Shown here piece by piece: positions 33,563-41,588 of a stretch of DNA of 64,000 nucleotides; the stretch's first letter is position 1; every line of letters begins with the position of its first letter. Origin of the DNA: an uncultured Arsenicibacter sp. (lineage in GTDB: Bacteria; Bacteroidota; Bacteroidia; Cytophagales; Spirosomataceae). The position numbers and the translations under genes are program-made. Location of the stretch: positions 1 to 64,000 of the forward strand of contig NZ_CAMFHL010000004.1 in assembly GCF_945952095.1 (NCBI RefSeq), in the 5' to 3' direction. Below the pieces are notes generated by a model that ran no database searches, was not told the DNA's origin, and worked only from the letters and a program-made list of their open reading frames with translations.

Positions 33563-35112
33563 AGGAGTTGGAATTCGGCCATGCGGAGTAAGTACAGGAA
33601 TAAATTGGTAAGCTTCATTTTCACGACCGTGCGTTTCGCCGCGATGTTATTCTGCGCCGCATCGATCCAGTCGGCCGGCCATTCGTAGCGTGGCAGTCCC
33701 GCCAGCAGTACCGTATCCACCAGAAAATCCTTCTGGGCATTGGTCAGCGTAGTGGCAAAAAGCTGCCCCGTCAGGTCGTCAACCAGTTTAAAGGCATCCG
33801 ACGGGTCGGGCAGAGTTTTCGCTACCTCGACCGGATCAAACGTATAGGCCTTGCCGTTTACTTTGAACAGGCCGTTTACCAGCTGATCGGTAAAGTACCC
33901 GCGCAGAGCCAGGGTATTGGCCGTAATCCAGATCTGATACAGACCGGTATCGTAGTAGGCTCGCCAGCCAAATACCGTCGGCTGATCCATGAGATCCTGC
34001 TGTTGTTCGCGGGCGCGGCTGAGCAGGTAATTGGTATAGGTGTAAAAGTTAGTCGTGTCCTTTACCGGATCGGGCGCCGGTACACCGAACCAGCGCAGGC
34101 AGCCCACAATCAGCTCAACCGGGGATTTGATCATAGCCCCCCGCACTGCGTCGTCATAAAAATGACTGCTGGTAAACAGGGCCGTCAGCACGGGTTTGAT
34201 CTGATAGTTATTGTCGCGGAAAATTTTGGCCAGGGGCTCTATAAAATTCGTTTCGACATCGGCCGTGATCTCTGCACCAACAAACCAGATATACAGCTTC
34301 CGGACGATAAAGCGTGCTGTTTCCGGCTGGGCCAGAATCATTTTGATGAGATCGGCAATCTCGTCATCTCCGGCAGTAGCCGTTGTCCGGCCTTTGATCA
34401 GCACCGAGCCATAGAGTTCCGAAAACGCTTTGTCGAGCGTATCGTGCTGGGCAATCCGGAAGGTTGAGCTGATGGTGGGGATGGTTGTGTTGCGGTAGCC
34501 GGTATCGGTCCAGCCCGTCAGGACGCGGGCGGCGGCTTTTACATCCGCTTCGGTATAGTTTCCTTTACCAAGGCCGATCGTAAAGAGCTCCTGCAATTCA
34601 CGGGCGTAATTTTCGTTGGCTTTTCCCTGGGTGTTCTGGTTGCCGTTCAGGTACCGGAGCATGGCCGGGTCTTTAGTCACCGCAATCACGAAATCGGAGA
34701 AATTGCCGAGGGCATGCTGCCGCAGCAGGGCGTTATAACGGTACATAAACCGGCTGTCGTTCACCTCGGCGAAGGTTGTCACGAAGTGATTCTGCCAGAA
34801 AAGCACCATTTTTTCCCGTACCGACGTACCCTCGCTGATCATCAGGTTCAGCCACCAGCCCTTAAGCCAGTTCTGGTGATTTCCCTGAGATGCTTCCACG
34901 AAAGGTTTGTCGGTGTAGGTCTCCCCCGTTGTTGCGTCGAGGGGCAGGGCTGGGACCGGCTGGTCGGCCAGCAACCGCGTAACAGCGGCTGCCGGCGAAA
35001 GGCCCGTAAATGACTTGACCTGTCCGGGGGTCGACCCGGACGTGGCCCGTCTGAGCAGGTGTGCCGCCTGCGCAGCGGTCAGTGGCTGGTTAATCGGAGT
35101 TAGCCAGGGCAT
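33559..35112 (-). CDS. DUF1800 family protein
   Basis: This 517-residue protein carries the DUF1800 pattern: AAHLLRRATSGSTPGQVKSF, MVLFWQNHFVTTFAEVND, LGNFSDFVIAVTKDPAMLRY, NENYARELQELFTIGLG, VLTGWTDTG, ARFIVRKLYIWFVGAEI. It has no evident signal peptide, so it may be co-exported with its partner. The start (MPWLTPINQPLTAAQ) is the first ATG in frame. It is translationally coupled to the downstream DUF1501 gene. The function is not established; the pair is thought to act on the cell surface. Confidence 0.93.
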   Translation of the reverse strand: MPWLTPINQPLTAAQAAHLLRRATSGSTPGQVKSFTGLSPAAAVTRLLADQPVPALPLDATTGETYTDKPFVEASQGNHQNWLKGWWLNLMISEGTSVREKMVLFWQNHFVTTFAEVNDSRFMYRYNALLRQHALGNFSDFVIAVTKDPAMLRYLNGNQNTQGKANENYARELQELFTIGLGKGNYTEADVKAAARVLTGWTDTGYRNTTIPTISSTFRIAQHDTLDKAFSELYGSVLIKGRTTATAGDDEIADLIKMILAQPETARFIVRKLYIWFVGAEITADVETNFIEPLAKIFRDNNYQIKPVLTALFTSSHFYDDAVRGAMIKSPVELIVGCLRWFGVPAPDPVKDTTNFYTYTNYLLSRAREQQQDLMDQPTVFGWRAYYDTGLYQIWITANTLALRGYFTDQLVNGLFKVNGKAYTFDPVEVAKTLPDPSDAFKLVDDLTGQLFATTLTNAQKDFLVDTVLLAGLPRYEWPADWIDAAQNNIAAKRTVVKMKLTNLFLYLLRMAEFQLL

Positions 35113-35294
35113 ATGTTTCTTTAGCTGTCGGATCGAAAACCTTCTTTCCGGTTTGTATGGCCGGACAGGAATTGGTTTCGAACCGTTGCATGCTGGTTGA
35201 TAAGATTTGAAAATTTATAGACGGTTACGTGATTAACTAAAACCTGTGTATAGTGTAAACTACTCATTAACAGGAAATAAAAAGTTTCTTTTTG

Positions 35295-35311
35295 TTTGTT
35301 AAATTAACAAA
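35295..35311. promoter_or_regulatory. 17-bp palindrome upstream of DUF1800
   Basis: TTTGTTAAATTAACAAA is a perfect inverted repeat in an AT-rich 292-bp gap. It sits between the DUF1800 start at 35112 and the coiled-coil gene's terminator, and could be an operator for the DUF1800 operon. Confidence 0.45.
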
Positions 35312-35351
35312 ACTAATGATGTACGGGCTATTAAATTGTGCTTAAAACAAA

Positions 35352-35378
35352 AATGTCCGGCCAGTATGGCCGGACATT
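35352..35378 (-). terminator. Terminator of the coiled-coil gene
   Basis: AATGTCCGGCCA (35352-35363) and TGGCCGGACATT (35367-35378) pair perfectly; read on the minus strand a T-rich tail follows, 26 bp after the gene's stop. Confidence 0.88.
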
Positions 35379-35404
35379 ACAGACGCTTTTTCGGGAATTA
35401 CGCA

Positions 35405-35857
35405 TTAAAACAATTTGTTCCAGGCATCTTTGGCTTTTTCTTTCAGTTCGTCAAACTGCTCCGAGGCTTCGGCCTTTAGTTCATCGAATTTTTTTTCGGC
35501 TGCCTCCAGCGTTTCGGCTGCTTCGGCTTTCAGTTCAGTAAGCTTTTCGGCGGCACCTTCCTTAAACTCCGACAACTCCTCGCCGGCTTCGGCTTTCAGG
35601 CTGTCGAATTTGGCAGAGGCGGTGGCGGCCACTTCGCCGGCTTCCGCTTTCAGTTCGGCCAGTTTAGCCGAGGCCTGCGTTTTCAGCCCGTCAACGTCGA
35701 CCTCAGCCGCCATTTCATTTACCTTGTTAACAACCTGATCCTTCAGTTCACCCAGCTTTTCCGAAGCGGCGTTAAGTTGCTCGCCGGCCTCAGTCTTCAG
35801 GGTATCAAATTTATCGGAAACGGTCTCTTTGGCTTCGTTTTTTGTGCTCTCGTTCAT
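35405..35857 (-). CDS. Ala/Glu/Lys-rich amphipathic repeat protein (LEA/apolipoprotein-like)
   Basis: The 150-residue product is almost entirely helical with imperfect 11-residue repeats (KLAELKAEAGEVAATASAKF, KLTELKAEAAETLEAAEKKF, SEQFDELKEKAKDAW). There is no signal peptide, Cys or membrane segment. Amphipathic 11-mer repeats of this kind occur in LEA-like and YtxH-like stress proteins and phasins. A phasin-like or stress-protection role is inferred only from composition. It has its own terminator. Confidence 0.85.
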   Translation of the reverse strand: MNESTKNEAKETVSDKFDTLKTEAGEQLNAASEKLGELKDQVVNKVNEMAAEVDVDGLKTQASAKLAELKAEAGEVAATASAKFDSLKAEAGEELSEFKEGAAEKLTELKAEAAETLEAAEKKFDELKAEASEQFDELKEKAKDAWNKLF

Positions 35858-35940
35858 GTGTCAGAATGGTTAGTAATAAGTCTGTAAGTTAGAGTCTCTT
35901 CCGGACATTTTCAATGACTCCGGGCATACCGTTCAGTAAC

Positions 35941-36507
35941 TTACCCGATCCGGCGCACAATCAGGTTATTCACCAGCTCGAAGAGCATTTTGGGCTTCAG
36001 CGTCCGCCAGTTACCGACCTGTAGCGTACCCCCGAAATTGATGTAATAATCGAGGTGGTATTTCTTCCACTCACGCTCGATAAACTCCGGAACGTTGATG
36101 GCCGCAATCCAGCCTTCTTCCACATCGTCGAACCATTCTTCGTAGTAGCTGTCATCGGAGCCGTGGAAGTTAAGCAGGTTCTCGGTAATGAGCACGTAAT
36201 GGTTAATACCCTCGTCGTTGAGCAGGTCAACCACCTGCCGTTTCAGGTACATGATGTCGTTATGGAGCGTATCGTTCCACTCGCCGAACAGTTCGATGAT
36301 GGCATACCGGCGTTCGTAGTCGGCAAACAAAATCTTGCAATAGAGCGTTTCGGAGCCGATTTCATCCCAGAGCGGATGAATGTAATACCCGTAGATGGTG
36401 TTTTCGTACTGATTCAGGTTGTACTCCCGTCCGTAGAAGGGAGAACGCTCGTCGTCGGCTGAGACGTAATATTTTTCCCAGCCGTAGTAGGGTTCGATGT
36501 CTTGCAT
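35941..36507 (-). CDS. Conserved-looking acidic hypothetical protein
   Basis: This 188-residue protein is rich in Tyr, Trp and acidic residues (MQDIEPYYGWEKYYVSADDE, YYEEWFDDVEEGWIAAINVP). It has no signal peptide or membrane segment. I do not recognise the family. The strand-rich central part (ETLYCKILFADYERRYAIIE) suggests a compact alpha/beta fold. It stands alone with 83 bp to the coiled-coil gene and a repeat-bearing gap upstream. Confidence 0.75.
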   Translation of the reverse strand: MQDIEPYYGWEKYYVSADDERSPFYGREYNLNQYENTIYGYYIHPLWDEIGSETLYCKILFADYERRYAIIELFGEWNDTLHNDIMYLKRQVVDLLNDEGINHYVLITENLLNFHGSDDSYYEEWFDDVEEGWIAAINVPEFIEREWKKYHLDYYINFGGTLQVGNWRTLKPKMLFELVNNLIVRRIG

Positions 36508-36511
36508 GGAG

Positions 36512-36535
36512 TAAAGAGTGAAAGAGTGGCCGCCT
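36512..36535. repeat. Dispersed AAAGAGTGAAAGAG repeat
   Basis: TAAAGAGTGAAAGAG followed by TGGCC here matches TAAAGAGTGAAAGAG followed by CGGCC at 61011-61030. It lies in the 5' gap of the acidic hypothetical gene. It may be a small dispersed repeat family. Confidence 0.55.
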
Positions 36536-36629
36536 ATGCGGCTAAAGAGCGAAAGTGCGAATTGATTCTTTCGCCTTTCACTACTATGCTAACATCAGAA
36601 AACCGGATTTGGTTGGCTTCGGGCAGGGC

Positions 36630-37313
36630 TTATGAGGCGTCGGACATGCGGGTGTAAACCTCTTCGAAACCGGCGTTCCGCAGGTCTTTATAATGGTCGG
36701 CATGATGGATGGCCAACCGGTCGAGCAGGTGCACCAGAACAGCCTTTTCGCCGTCGGTCAGCGTACCAAACGCAATGTCAGCCACGCGGGTAAGTTCGGG
36801 AAAGCACTGCTGTACGATAGCCATGCCCTGCGGTGTAATCCGGAGCCGTTTCGAGCGCCGGTCCGTCTCGTCCGGAAACTCTTCCATGTACTCCATTTTA
36901 ATCAGCCGGTTAATGATGTCGATCCCCGACGGAAACTCCGACAGCATCTCATAAATCAGCTCACTTTTCTTGGGGGTACCCATTTGCAGGAGTGCCATCA
37001 GGTAAAGCGGATCGTCAATGCCCTTGAAATTCAGGGGCTGCATGGCTTTTTTGGAATAGATTGTCGCGTAGCGCGACAGCTTGCCGACCAGGGAGCCCAG
37101 CCGCGCATCCATACTCATGGGCACACTTGCCCGCGGTGCCTGATTGCTCAGGCTTTCGGCCCAATGAGCCGCATCCGTAGTCGGCGCAGCAAAGGCTGAG
37201 TGTTCGGTCAGGTAATGCAGGCAAAAATCGGCCAGTCCGGCATTGGGGTGCTGTTCGCTGTACGTAGCCCACTGGTTCACTAATTCAACTAATTTTTTTT
37301 CTCCGCTGTCCAT
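36630..37313 (-). CDS. MarR-family transcriptional regulator
   Basis: The 227-residue protein has a winged-helix MarR domain at about 75-190 (LGSLVGKLSRYATIYSKKAM, PLYLMALLQMGTPKKSELIY, INRLIKMEYMEEFPDETDRR, LRITPQGMAIVQQCFPEL). A 65-residue N-terminal helical extension precedes it. A perfect-arm palindrome (CTATGA-TC-TCATAG) begins only 5 bp upstream of the ATG, consistent with self-repression. Its regulated genes are not identifiable. Confidence 0.9.
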   Translation of the reverse strand: MDSGEKKLVELVNQWATYSEQHPNAGLADFCLHYLTEHSAFAAPTTDAAHWAESLSNQAPRASVPMSMDARLGSLVGKLSRYATIYSKKAMQPLNFKGIDDPLYLMALLQMGTPKKSELIYEMLSEFPSGIDIINRLIKMEYMEEFPDETDRRSKRLRITPQGMAIVQQCFPELTRVADIAFGTLTDGEKAVLVHLLDRLAIHHADHYKDLRNAGFEEVYTRMSDAS

Positions 37314-37317
37314 TATA

Positions 37318-37356
37318 CTATGATCTCATAGCTTTTGCTATAAATATACGCAAAAG
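37318..37356. promoter_or_regulatory. Two inverted repeats at the MarR gene start
   Basis: CTATGATCTCATAG (37318-37331) has 6-bp arms around TC. CTTTTGC (37332-37338) and GCAAAAG (37350-37356) form a second inverted repeat. Together they cover the core promoter of the MarR gene and are likely operator sites for autoregulation. Confidence 0.55.
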
Positions 37357-37407
37357 AGGGACAAAAAGTTTTAGGATGTCTAGTAATATGAAGAGTTTCA
37401 GCGAGGG

Positions 37408-37533
37408 CTAATCCTCGACCGGCAGCTGCCGGTTGACCCAATCCACGTATCGCTGGTGTTTGAATGCAAACCATTGCTGCCGGTAATCACCTGCGTTATC
37501 GATCACATCCCTGAACGCCCGGAACTTTTGAAA
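37408..37533 (-). pseudogene. Remnant of a UPF0158-like gene (C-terminal part)
   Basis: On the minus strand a stop-free 41-codon stretch ends at the TAG of 37410-37408. It reads FQKFRAFRDVIDNAGDYRQQ then WFAFKHQRYVDWVNRQLPVE, which matches the C-terminal block of UPF0158 proteins (FxxFKxxIDxxxxxxWFxFKxxxxxxWxxxxL). Two stops (TGA, TAA) occur just upstream in frame and no start exists, so the N-terminal part is gone. It lies in an AT-rich patch next to two small hypotheticals. Confidence 0.6.
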
Positions 37534-37590
37534 TCATTAGAGTATTTATAAGTTCTGGAAATCAGCATGTTGTGAGTCATGCCCTGTTGA

Positions 37591-37959
37591 TTAACCATAC
37601 TTAGGATCGAATGTATTAATTATATTTCGGTAGTATAGATTTTCGTCCTGGTCTATCCATATGATTCCCCGGTCTTCGTACAAACCTGAATGAATCAATT
37701 CATTTATAAGCTCTTCGGTGACATTTCGGTAATCATGAAAGTCCTTCCATGTATAATGAATTCCGAAAAAGTAAAAGTCGTCTTCGGAGTCGTTAGCAAA
37801 AGTGATTTTGTCCCCAATGTTTTTGAGCATATAGTAGCTCAGCAGACTACCAAACACCACGGTACCGGACAGCTCGAGGAAACTGCTGCCGGTATCTATC
37901 CGGGCGAATGCTATTGTCTCTTTTTTATCCAGATTTACTAATTGATAACTAACGGGCAT
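37591..37959 (-). CDS. Small hypothetical protein
   Basis: This 122-residue acidic protein (FANDSEDDFYFFGIHYTWKD) has no signal or membrane segment and no family I recognise. The composition of this DNA is AT-richer than its neighbours. It follows the 172-residue gene after 21 bp, so the two are probably co-transcribed. The pair's size and acidity resemble immunity or antitoxin proteins, but no toxin is seen. Confidence 0.68.
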   Translation of the reverse strand: MPVSYQLVNLDKKETIAFARIDTGSSFLELSGTVVFGSLLSYYMLKNIGDKITFANDSEDDFYFFGIHYTWKDFHDYRNVTEELINELIHSGLYEDRGIIWIDQDENLYYRNIINTFDPKYG

Positions 37960-37980
37960 AATTCAGGGAGTATGAATAAG

Positions 37981-38499
37981 CTATTTTTTCGGGCTTGCGG
38001 TGTAAATGGCATGTATATGATCCCAATATTTACCGCTGCTTTGTAAATCGATTAACTTTTCTTCAAGAGCTTCTATCCGGTCAATTAGTTTCAGGCCGAA
38101 GAACTCTTCAATATCAGCTTCCGGCAGGTCGTCTGCCATACTAATCCCGGCTTTCAGAGTGTATTTTGATTCTGCTAAAGAACGTGCCTTTTTAAACAGT
38201 GAAATATAGGTCTTATGGCCTGTTTGTTCAATTGCCGTTTCAAACCTGTCTATCTGGTTTCGGTCGTAGTTAATAAACACGGTCAGCAATCCATCATTGG
38301 CAATAATTGATTCCGTTTCGCTGATTAAATAGATCAGTCTAACTATCTCAGGGAGGTCATGAATGATCTGTTCTTCATGATCGGGGAACCTAATGAGTAA
38401 TTGGTTAACACCGGCCCCTATTGCTTCAGGCAAATCAGGAAAAGGGACGTCCTCAAAGTTCAGGAATTGTAATGCTTGTTGATAGGGATGTTCTTTCAT
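37981..38499 (-). CDS. DUF4375-like hypothetical protein
   Basis: The 172-residue protein has a segment (GLLTVFINYDRNQIDRFETA, IEQTGHKTYISLFKKA) resembling the central motif of DUF4375/DMP19 proteins, in which a pattern of an aromatic, an acidic helix and a helix ending in LFKKA is conserved. The rest is helical and acidic (FPDHEEQIIHDLPEIVRLIY). No membrane segment is seen. It is the first gene of a short minus-strand pair in an AT-richer patch. DUF4375 proteins are often found near polymorphic toxin loci. Confidence 0.68.
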   Translation of the reverse strand: MKEHPYQQALQFLNFEDVPFPDLPEAIGAGVNQLLIRFPDHEEQIIHDLPEIVRLIYLISETESIIANDGLLTVFINYDRNQIDRFETAIEQTGHKTYISLFKKARSLAESKYTLKAGISMADDLPEADIEEFFGLKLIDRIEALEEKLIDLQSSGKYWDHIHAIYTASPKK

Positions 38500-38701
38500 G
38501 TTGTGAATAGTGTTGGCCTACAATGCTTTAACGTGTAAGAGGAGTGCCTAACTCTGGTCAACCTCTATGCTTGTAATTATAGATATACTCATTGATTTAT
38601 CCAATCGTACTTGCTGGTCTTCTACGGCAAAAAAATCTTCCTTCCCTACTTACTTTTCAAAACCTTTTAGTCAAGCTACGGTTTCATAGTAAAAATAATC
38701 A

Positions 38702-38713
38702 ATAGACGTCTAT
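38702..38713. promoter_or_regulatory. 12-bp palindrome just before the ABC exporter start
   Basis: ATAGACGTCTAT is a perfect palindrome ending 5 bp before the ATG of the ABC ATPase gene. A site here would overlap the ribosome-binding region and could block expression. Confidence 0.4.
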
Positions 38714-38718
38714 AAGCT

Positions 38719-39402
38719 ATGATTGCAGAGCTTAAGTCTGTAGGAAAAGAATACAAAACGGGGGATCAGACCATTGTGGCGCTGCAACCGACGTCGCTTA
38801 CGCTCAATGAAGGCGAATTGCTGCTGATTATCGGGCCATCGGGGTCCGGTAAGACTACGTTGTTGTCGCTGCTTGGCTGTGTTATTTATCCGAGTTACGG
38901 CGACTTATGGGTCGACGGAAAGCACGTGAACAAACTGAATGCCGCAGAACTGGCGCGGCTCCGGCTGAACACCATCGGCTTTGTGTTTCAGAACTTTAAC
39001 CTGCTGGCCCCGCTGACAGCGGAAGAAAACGTGATGATGCCGCTGCAGTTGCAGGGCGTCAGCACCCGCGAAGCCCGGGACCGCACCGAGCAGGCCCTGG
39101 CCATTGTGGGCATGACCGACCGCCGCAAAAACCTCCCTAAAGCGCTTTCGGGCGGGCAGCAGCAACGCATTGCCGTCGCCCGTGCGCTGGTGACCAACCC
39201 CAAACTCGTCCTGTGTGACGAACCCACGGCCTCGCTCGACAAAAACTCCATGGGCGTGGTCATGAACGAACTCCGGCAACTCGCCGATCAGGGCAAATCG
39301 GTAGCGGTTGTCACCCACGACCCGCGCCTGAAAAGCTATGCCCACCGCATTGTGGAGGTCGAAAACGGGGAGGTGACCGAAGTGAGCGGATTTGATGCCT
39401 AA
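38719..39402 (+). CDS. ABC transporter ATP-binding protein (MacB/DevA type)
   Basis: The 227-residue ATPase shows Walker A (GPSGSGKTT), Q-loop (FVFQNFNLL), signature (LSGGQQQRIAVARAL), Walker B (LVLCDEPTASLD) and switch His (VVTHDPR). The length is that of a stand-alone MacB/LolD/DevA-type ATPase. It is the first gene of a four-gene operon with HlyD-like, permease and TolC-like genes. Together they should make a tripartite exporter for a lipid, siderophore or peptide; the cargo is unknown. Confidence 0.96.
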   Translation: MIAELKSVGKEYKTGDQTIVALQPTSLTLNEGELLLIIGPSGSGKTTLLSLLGCVIYPSYGDLWVDGKHVNKLNAAELARLRLNTIGFVFQNFNLLAPLTAEENVMMPLQLQGVSTREARDRTEQALAIVGMTDRRKNLPKALSGGQQQRIAVARALVTNPKLVLCDEPTASLDKNSMGVVMNELRQLADQGKSVAVVTHDPRLKSYAHRIVEVENGEVTEVSGFDA

Positions 39403-39438
39403 CCGATTACTAATCAACGCGAAGATCTATACGCTATC

Positions 39439-40410
39439 ATGAAACGACTACTTATACCAGGTATGCTGCTAGGGTTGCTCGCCTGCGGGGGCAAAGACGA
39501 CAGTGCCAAAAACAAAGCCGCCGCCGATTCGCTGACGACCACCCGTAAACCCGCCTCCATCAGCGAGGTGCTGGGCATCGCCATCATTGAACCCGAAGCC
39601 CTCATTACGGAACTGTCGGCAGAGACCGGCGGCCTGATCCGTGATGTGAAGGTGAATATCGGCGAAAAACTGACTAAAGGACAGACCATCCTCGTGCTGG
39701 ACAATGCCGTTGAATCGGCACAGTTGCGGCAGGCGACCACCAAAATCGGCACGCAGCAGGATGCTATCGAAGCCGCCCGGCAGAATCTGAATAAACTCCG
39801 CCTCCAGCTGACTAAAGCACAAGCCGACCTGCAACGCGACGAGAAACTTTTTAAAGGCAACGCGCTGACCCAGAAAGAGCTGGAAGACTCCCGCTACACG
39901 GTATCGGATGTGCAGCAGCAGATTAAAGCGGCCGAAGCCGAACTCAAACAAAGCGAGAGCCGGATTGCCGAACTCAGGGCCGACATCGGCTACTACAACA
40001 CGGTGCAGGGACAAAAAACGGTGAAGGCCCCCGCCGACGGAACGCTGCTGTCGCTCGATGCGAAGGTCGGGCAGTATCTGACGACGAACCAGTCGATCGG
40101 CGAGTTTGCACCGGCGGGGCCGCTGATTGCCCTGACGGAAATCGACGAGCTGTTTGCAATCAAAATCAAGGTCGGGCAGAAGGCGGTCATCCGGCCACAG
40201 GGCAGCAACGAGGCCCTGACGACGGGGACCGTGGTGCTGACGTCGCCGTACCTGCGCAAGAAATCCCTGTTTTCGGACAATACCGGTAACCTGGAAGACC
40301 GGCGGGTGCGCGAGGTACGGGTAAAAATCGACGAACCCGACAAAGTGCTGATCGGCGCCCGTGTCGAATGTCTTATTCAGGTTGGTAATCAACCGGCTGC
40401 TCAGCCATAG
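39439..40410 (+). CDS. HlyD/DevB-type periplasmic adaptor, lipoprotein
   Basis: This 323-residue protein has a lipobox (LLGLLACGGKDD, Cys about 15). The biotinyl-lipoyl half-motifs are AETGGLIRDVKVNIGEKLTK and VKAPADGTLLSLDAKVGQYL. A coiled-coil hairpin spans about 85-190, and the beta-barrel domain carries IALTEIDELFAIKIKVGQKA. It bridges the permease and the TolC-like protein. The gene follows the ATPase gene after 36 bp. Confidence 0.94.
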   Translation: MKRLLIPGMLLGLLACGGKDDSAKNKAAADSLTTTRKPASISEVLGIAIIEPEALITELSAETGGLIRDVKVNIGEKLTKGQTILVLDNAVESAQLRQATTKIGTQQDAIEAARQNLNKLRLQLTKAQADLQRDEKLFKGNALTQKELEDSRYTVSDVQQQIKAAEAELKQSESRIAELRADIGYYNTVQGQKTVKAPADGTLLSLDAKVGQYLTTNQSIGEFAPAGPLIALTEIDELFAIKIKVGQKAVIRPQGSNEALTTGTVVLTSPYLRKKSLFSDNTGNLEDRRVREVRVKIDEPDKVLIGARVECLIQVGNQPAAQP

Positions 40411-40422
40411 GCCCCTCAGCGT

Positions 40423-41547
40423 ATGTTAAAAACGGCATTTAAGTTCATAAAATACGATAAGCCTAAGTCGATCGGTGCGTTGGCGGGCATTATCATTTCG
40501 GTGTTTCTGATCGGTCAGCAGGCGGGGGTATTTATCTTCCTGACCGATGCCATGAAGAGCTTGGTGGCTAATAATCAAGGCTATATCTGGGTGACCGACG
40601 AGACGACACGCAATGCTAACCAGCTGTCGCCCCTGGATGTCCGGAAGGGCCGTGAGATTGCGTCGCTGCCGGGCGTAGAGCGCGTGTATCCGGTGGTGAT
40701 TGCGTCGGGGGCCGCTAAGTTTGCCAACGGAGCCATTGGTGGCCTCGCTCTGATCGGCTCCGAAGCACCGGATTTTGTCGGCGGTCCGTGGCGGCTGTAC
40801 ACTGCCCGCAAGGAAGATATGCTGCCCGAAGGAGCCATCCTGACCGATTTCTACGACGCCAAAGCCCTTGGTGGCCTGAAAGAAGGCGACTACTTCGAAG
40901 TAAACGGCAAGAAGGTATACAATGCCGGTCTGACCAAAGGCGTACGTGGTTTCGGGGCAGGGACATACACCTTCACAACCATTGAGCGCGCCCGTGCGCT
41001 GACCGGTTTTTCGAACGACAAGGTGAGTTTTTACCTCGTTAAATGGAAAAGCGGTTCAGATCCCGCAGCGGTGATTCAGGCCATTAACCAGACCATCAAC
41101 GGGGTGCGGGCGTGGGATGCCGAAGATTTTGCCCAAACGACGGTAAAAACCGTACTGGCGACCAACGGCATTGCGGCTTCGTTCGGCAGCCTGATCGGTT
41201 TCGCGATCATTTCGGGGCTGGTCATCATTGGTCTGACGCTTTATTCGGCGGCCATCGACCGGATCAAGGATTATGGCACGCTCAAGGCCATCGGAGCCAC
41301 CAACGGCTATATCCGCCGCCTGATTCTGACGCAGGCCCTGCTGTTTGCCCTGTTGGGTTATGTGGTTGGCCGGCTGCTGGTGGAGGGCTTCCGGTTTGGC
41401 ATTGCGCAGTCAGGCACGCTGTTTTACTTCCCCGCCTGGTTCGAATATGCGCTGTTTGCCATTACGCTCTTCATCTCACTGGGCGGTAGTCTGTTCGCCA
41501 TCCGGCGGATTACGGCCCTGGAACCCGCTCAGGTGTTCAGGGGGTAG
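40423..41547 (+). CDS. ABC transporter permease (DevC/FtsX type)
   Basis: The 374-residue protein has an N-terminal membrane helix (ALAGIIISVFLIGQQAGVFI), a periplasmic domain (about 45-245) and three C-terminal helices (LIGFAIISGLVIIGLTLYSA, LTQALLFALLGYVVG, ALFAITLFISLGGSLFA). This is the FtsX-like topology of the MacB/DevC families. It sits between the adaptor and TolC-like genes in the exporter operon. Confidence 0.95.
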   Translation: MLKTAFKFIKYDKPKSIGALAGIIISVFLIGQQAGVFIFLTDAMKSLVANNQGYIWVTDETTRNANQLSPLDVRKGREIASLPGVERVYPVVIASGAAKFANGAIGGLALIGSEAPDFVGGPWRLYTARKEDMLPEGAILTDFYDAKALGGLKEGDYFEVNGKKVYNAGLTKGVRGFGAGTYTFTTIERARALTGFSNDKVSFYLVKWKSGSDPAAVIQAINQTINGVRAWDAEDFAQTTVKTVLATNGIAASFGSLIGFAIISGLVIIGLTLYSAAIDRIKDYGTLKAIGATNGYIRRLILTQALLFALLGYVVGRLLVEGFRFGIAQSGTLFYFPAWFEYALFAITLFISLGGSLFAIRRITALEPAQVFRG

Positions 41548-41588
41548 GACAGCGCGAAACGCAAGATATTTTTAAGAGACTATTTACT

